NCBI GenBank assembly: GCA_030526445.1
Contig: JAUNCV010000075.1
Location: 1-9,631 of the forward strand
Source: Bacteroidales bacterium
GTDB lineage: Bacteria; Bacteroidota; Bacteroidia; Bacteroidales; UBA3663
Length of the DNA: 9,631 nt
Reading direction: 5' to 3'
Shown: positions 7,214-9,631 of the stretch, piece after piece
Layout: each line of letters opens with the position of its first letter
Position numbering within the stretch: position 1 is the first letter of the stretch
Notes under the pieces: model-generated
The model's input: only the letters and a program-made list of their open reading frames with translations
What the model was told of the DNA's origin: nothing
Databases searched by the model: none
Position numbers and translations under genes: made by a program

Positions 7214-7244
7214 ATCTTCGATAAGGCATTTTTTATTATCTTTG
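7213..7244 (+). promoter_or_regulatory. Predicted fumarase promoter(s)
   Basis: TATCTTTG at 7237-7244 is a perfect TAnnTTTG -7 box, though no clear TTTG lies at the matching -33 place. A second box, TATCTTCG at 7213-7220, has CTTG (7190-7193) 19 bases upstream and would put the -33 element inside the terminator hairpin. The gene may have tandem promoters, or only the 3' box may be used. The leader to ATG 7300 is A-rich and has no Shine-Dalgarno sequence, as is usual for well-translated Bacteroidetes genes. Confidence 0.6.
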
Positions 7245-7299
7245 CCGCATGTGTGTTAACAAAACAATAAAACAACATAAATAACAAAACGATTAAACT

Positions 7300-8949
7300 A
7301 TGGCAAACGTAGAATTCAAGTATGCTCCAATGTTCCAGTTGGGCGAAGATACTACCGAATACTATCTCCTCACCAAGGAGGGTGTATCAGTGAGCGAGTT
7401 TGAGGGTCAGCCTATCCTCAAGGTAACTCCAGAGGCTCTCACCCGCATGACCAATGCAGCATTCCGCGACGTGAGCTTCCTCCTCCGCCGCAGTCATAAC
7501 GAGCAGGTTGCAAAGATTCTTCGCGACCCAGAGGCTTCGGCCAACGACAAGTATGTAGCTCTCACCTTCCTCCGCAATGCTGAGATTGCTGCCAAGGGTA
7601 AGCTTCCTCTCTGCCAGGATACCGGTACCGCTATCGTTCACGGTGAGAAGGGCCAGCAGGTATGGACCGGCTTCGAAGATGAAGAGGCTATTGCTGAAGG
7701 CGTATTCAAGACCTATACCGAGGAGAACCTCCGCTACTCACAGAACGCTCCTCTCAACATGTATGACGAGGTAAACACCAAGTGCAACCTCCCAGCTCAG
7801 ATCGACATTGAGGCTACCCAGGGCATGGAATATCGTTTCCTCATGGTAACCAAGGGTGGTGGTTCGGCTAACAAGACCTACCTCTATCAGGAGACCAAGG
7901 CTCGTATCCAGAACCCAGGCACTCTTATTCCATTCCTCGTTGAGAAGATGAAGAGCCTCGGCACCGCTGCATGTCCTCCATACCACATTGCTATCGTTAT
8001 TGGTGGTACTTCGGCCGAGAAGAACCTCCTCACCGTGAAGCTCGCTTCAACCCACTACTATGACTCACTCCCAACCACTGGCGATGAGACCGGTCGTGCT
8101 TTCCGCGACATCGAGCTCGAGAACCAGCTCCTCCAGGAGTGCTACAAGATTGGTCTCGGTGCACAGTTCGGTGGCAAGTATATGGCTCATGACGTTCGCG
8201 TGGTTCGTTTGCCACGTCACGGTGCATCTTGCCCAATCGGCCTCGGCGTTTCTTGCTCTGCCGACCGCAACATCAAGGCTAAGATCAACAAGGATGGTAT
8301 CTGGATTGAGAAGATGGACGACAAACCATACGAGCTCATCCCAGAGGAGTTGCGCAATGCAGGCGAGGGCGATGCTGTGAAGATTGACCTCAACCAGCCA
8401 ATGGATGACGTATGCAAGATCCTCACCAACTATCCTATCGGCACCCGTCTCTCACTCAACGGCACCATCATCGTAGGCCGTGATATCGCTCATGCTAAGC
8501 TCAAGGCTCGTCTCGATGCAGGCGAGGGCATGCCTCAGTACATGAAGGATCACCCAGTATATTACGCTGGTCCTGCCAAGACTCCAGAAGGCATGGCATG
8601 TGGTTCAATGGGCCCAACCACCGCTGGTCGTATGGATCCATACGTTTACGAGTTCCAGGATCACGGCGGAAGCCGCATCATGCTGGCTAAGGGCAACCGC
8701 GCTCAGTGCGTAACCGATGCTTGCAAGGATCACGGCGGATTCTATCTCGGCTCTATCGGTGGCCCAGCAGCTATCCTTGCTCAGAACAACATCAAGAGCA
8801 TCGAGTGCGTTGAGTACCCAGAACTCGGCATGGAGGCAATCTGGAAGATCGAAGTTGAGAACTTCCCAGCATTCATCCTTGTTGACGATAAGGGCAACGA
8901 CTTCTTCAAGCAGTTGCAGCCAAACTGTGGTTGCACCATTATCAAGTAA
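7300..8949 (+). CDS. fumA: Fumarate hydratase, class I (iron-sulfur)
   Basis: This 549-residue cytoplasmic enzyme interconverts fumarate and (S)-malate with an oxygen-sensitive [4Fe-4S] cluster. In Bacteroidales it usually works in the reductive direction, feeding fumarate respiration and succinate production. The N-terminal domain contains LPLCQDTGTAIV with C105, then GGGSANKTYLYQ (187-198) and AACPPYHIAIVIGGTSAEK with C225. HGASCPIGLGVSCSADRNIK follows with C311 and C319. C105, C225 and C319 fit the three cluster ligands of E. coli FumA (C105, C224, C318). The C-terminal beta domain has LSLNGTIIVGRDIAHAK and a GSMGPTTAGRMDPYV segment. Length matches E. coli FumA (548). Codon use is strongly biased (CTC for Leu, CGC/CGT for Arg, GGC/GGT for Gly), unlike the helicase gene before it, suggesting high expression. 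Alpha and beta domains are fused, not split into two subunits. Confidence 0.97.
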   Translation: MANVEFKYAPMFQLGEDTTEYYLLTKEGVSVSEFEGQPILKVTPEALTRMTNAAFRDVSFLLRRSHNEQVAKILRDPEASANDKYVALTFLRNAEIAAKGKLPLCQDTGTAIVHGEKGQQVWTGFEDEEAIAEGVFKTYTEENLRYSQNAPLNMYDEVNTKCNLPAQIDIEATQGMEYRFLMVTKGGGSANKTYLYQETKARIQNPGTLIPFLVEKMKSLGTAACPPYHIAIVIGGTSAEKNLLTVKLASTHYYDSLPTTGDETGRAFRDIELENQLLQECYKIGLGAQFGGKYMAHDVRVVRLPRHGASCPIGLGVSCSADRNIKAKINKDGIWIEKMDDKPYELIPEELRNAGEGDAVKIDLNQPMDDVCKILTNYPIGTRLSLNGTIIVGRDIAHAKLKARLDAGEGMPQYMKDHPVYYAGPAKTPEGMACGSMGPTTAGRMDPYVYEFQDHGGSRIMLAKGNRAQCVTDACKDHGGFYLGSIGGPAAILAQNNIKSIECVEYPELGMEAIWKIEVENFPAFILVDDKGNDFFKQLQPNCGCTIIK

Positions 8950-8977
8950 TCGCTTGAGAAGCTAAAAATAATATCTA

Positions 8978-9054
8978 TCCCGAATGTTCGAATATTCGAA
9001 TGATTTCTGTGCAAATTGGCAAGATTAAAGTTCGGACATTCGAATCATTCGGGA
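8978..9054. repeat. Imperfect inverted repeat of ATTCGAAT-type units after fumarase
   Basis: TCCCGAATG (8978-8986) pairs with 9046-9054, and TTCGAAT (8987-8993) with 9038-9044, with a bulged T at 9045. After an A/C mismatch, 8995-9000 pairs with 9031-9036 with one G-T wobble. The total is about 22 pairs around a 30-base loop. The left arm repeats TTCGAAT with 8-base periodicity, and the ATTCGAAT unit is itself palindromic. No T-run follows. It fills most of the 126-base gap between fumarase and the FKBP gene and ends 21 bases before the next ATG. It may be an RNA stability or processing hairpin, a weak terminator, or a dispersed palindrome; I see no convincing promoter box in this gap. Confidence 0.75.
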
Positions 9055-9075
9055 AATAAAAATAAAAACATTTTC

Positions 9076-9631
9076 ATGAAAGTAGATAACGGACTTCACG
9101 TAACCCTGCAGTACACACTTACCGGCTGGGAAGACCCAGAGGCTGGTCAGCAGCCAGAGATTGAGGATATCGAAAAGACCACTGACGAGAATCCTTTCAA
9201 GTTCATTTATGGCGTAGGCATGCTCATCCCTGCCTTCGAGGCAGCCATTGCCGGCAAGGAAGTTGGCGACACCTTCGACTTCACCCTCACCCCAAAAGAG
9301 GCTTATGGCGAATATGACGAGAAAGCTATCCAGAATGTTAAGATTCCTGTTGACGAACTCCGCAAGGGTGGTTTCCCTAAGGAATTCATGAAGGTTGGCT
9401 GCGAATTGCCTCTTCGGAACCAGGCTGGCGAAATCATGCAGAGCGAAATCGTTGCTATCGACGCCAAGGAGGTTACTTGCAAGCTCGATTTCAATCCACC
9501 TCTCGCTGGTATGAACCTTCGTTTTGTTGGCTCTATCATCGACGTACACGTTCCTACCGAAGACGACAAGCGCGCTTATATGCAGCAGATGACAGGCCAG
9601 GCACAGTGCCATTGCGGCGGCAGCTGTGGCG
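9076..9631 (+). CDS. slyD: FKBP-type peptidyl-prolyl isomerase, SlyD-like (3' end outside the window)
   Basis: From ATG 9076 the frame is open for 185 codons to the window edge. The product is predicted to be a cytoplasmic prolyl cis-trans isomerase and chaperone; no signal peptide or membrane segment is seen. FKBP-fold features include the N-terminal strand VTLQYTLTG, then FIYGVGMLIPAFEAAIAGKE (43-62), which corresponds to the SlyD segment around its conserved 'G-x-L-I-x-x-x-E'. TPKEAYGEYDE (72-82) follows, then an insert-in-flap region (about 85-130), and the returning FKBP strand DFNPPLAGMNLRF (138-150), equivalent to the SlyD 'D-x-N-H-x-L-A-G-x-x-L-x-F' signature. The visible end, AQCHCGGSCG, starts a Cys/His-rich tail like the metal-binding tails of SlyD proteins. 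This gene has an insertion in the first loop (about 17-42, acidic). It lies 126 bases after fumarase on the same strand. Confidence 0.9.
   Translation, partial: MKVDNGLHVTLQYTLTGWEDPEAGQQPEIEDIEKTTDENPFKFIYGVGMLIPAFEAAIAGKEVGDTFDFTLTPKEAYGEYDEKAIQNVKIPVDELRKGGFPKEFMKVGCELPLRNQAGEIMQSEIVAIDAKEVTCKLDFNPPLAGMNLRFVGSIIDVHVPTEDDKRAYMQQMTGQAQCHCGGSCG

Noticed and set aside
9025..9612. 195-codon open frame on the minus strand opposite the FKBP gene
   Set aside because: It overlaps a well-supported SlyD-like gene on the other strand and resembles no family I know; it is a shadow frame.
1..9631. A novel multigene defence, mobile or biosynthetic system
   Set aside because: Every substantial gene is a recognisable housekeeping enzyme in its own transcription unit with its own promoter or terminator; there is no cluster of unknown genes.

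Overview
The window looks like a chromosomal core-metabolism segment of a Bacteroidales bacterium, most likely Prevotella or a close relative. This rests on the gene repertoire (tagaturonate reductase and altronate dehydratase, one-step meso-diaminopimelate dehydrogenase, a RecB/AddA-type helicase-nuclease, class I fumarase), on Bacteroidetes-style TAnnTTTG promoter boxes upstream of several genes, and on A/T-rich leaders without Shine-Dalgarno sequences. The genus is inferred; no rRNA or other marker gene is present.

Layout, left to right. (1) The 3' end of uxaB (tagaturonate reductase) is followed by uxaA (altronate dehydratase), both on the + strand; they are consecutive steps of hexuronate catabolism. 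uxaA is broken in this sequence: the reading frame is lost near position 995, where the conserved Gly-Cys-Glu-Asn-Asn-Gln segment of the family should lie. A 22-base deletion between two copies of AGCCTCG explains this exactly. A 28-bp imperfect hairpin lies between uxaB and uxaA, and a strong hairpin terminator follows uxaA. (2) ddh (meso-DAP dehydrogenase, + strand) has its own promoter and converges on rdgB (XTP/dITP pyrophosphatase, - strand); one GC-rich bidirectional terminator separates them. (3) rdgB and a large + strand AddA/RecB-like helicase-nuclease gene are divergent, with back-to-back promoters in a 182-base gap. The helicase gene ends at its own terminator. (4) A class I fumarase gene with one or two promoters overlapping or following that terminator has the strongly biased codon use of a highly expressed gene. 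(5) After a second imperfect hairpin made of ATTCGAAT-type units, a SlyD-like FKBP prolyl isomerase gene runs off the right end.

The genes do not form one functional system. They are separate housekeeping transcription units: hexuronate catabolism, lysine/peptidoglycan precursor synthesis, nucleotide-pool cleansing, double-strand-break repair, the C4-dicarboxylate (fumarate) pathway, and protein folding/metal handling. I see no mobile element, CRISPR array, tRNA or rRNA, and no convincing undescribed multigene system. The points most worth a second look are the slippage-type deletion that inactivates uxaA, the two intergenic hairpins that share an architecture but not a sequence, and an apparent loss of the usual motif V glutamate in the helicase.
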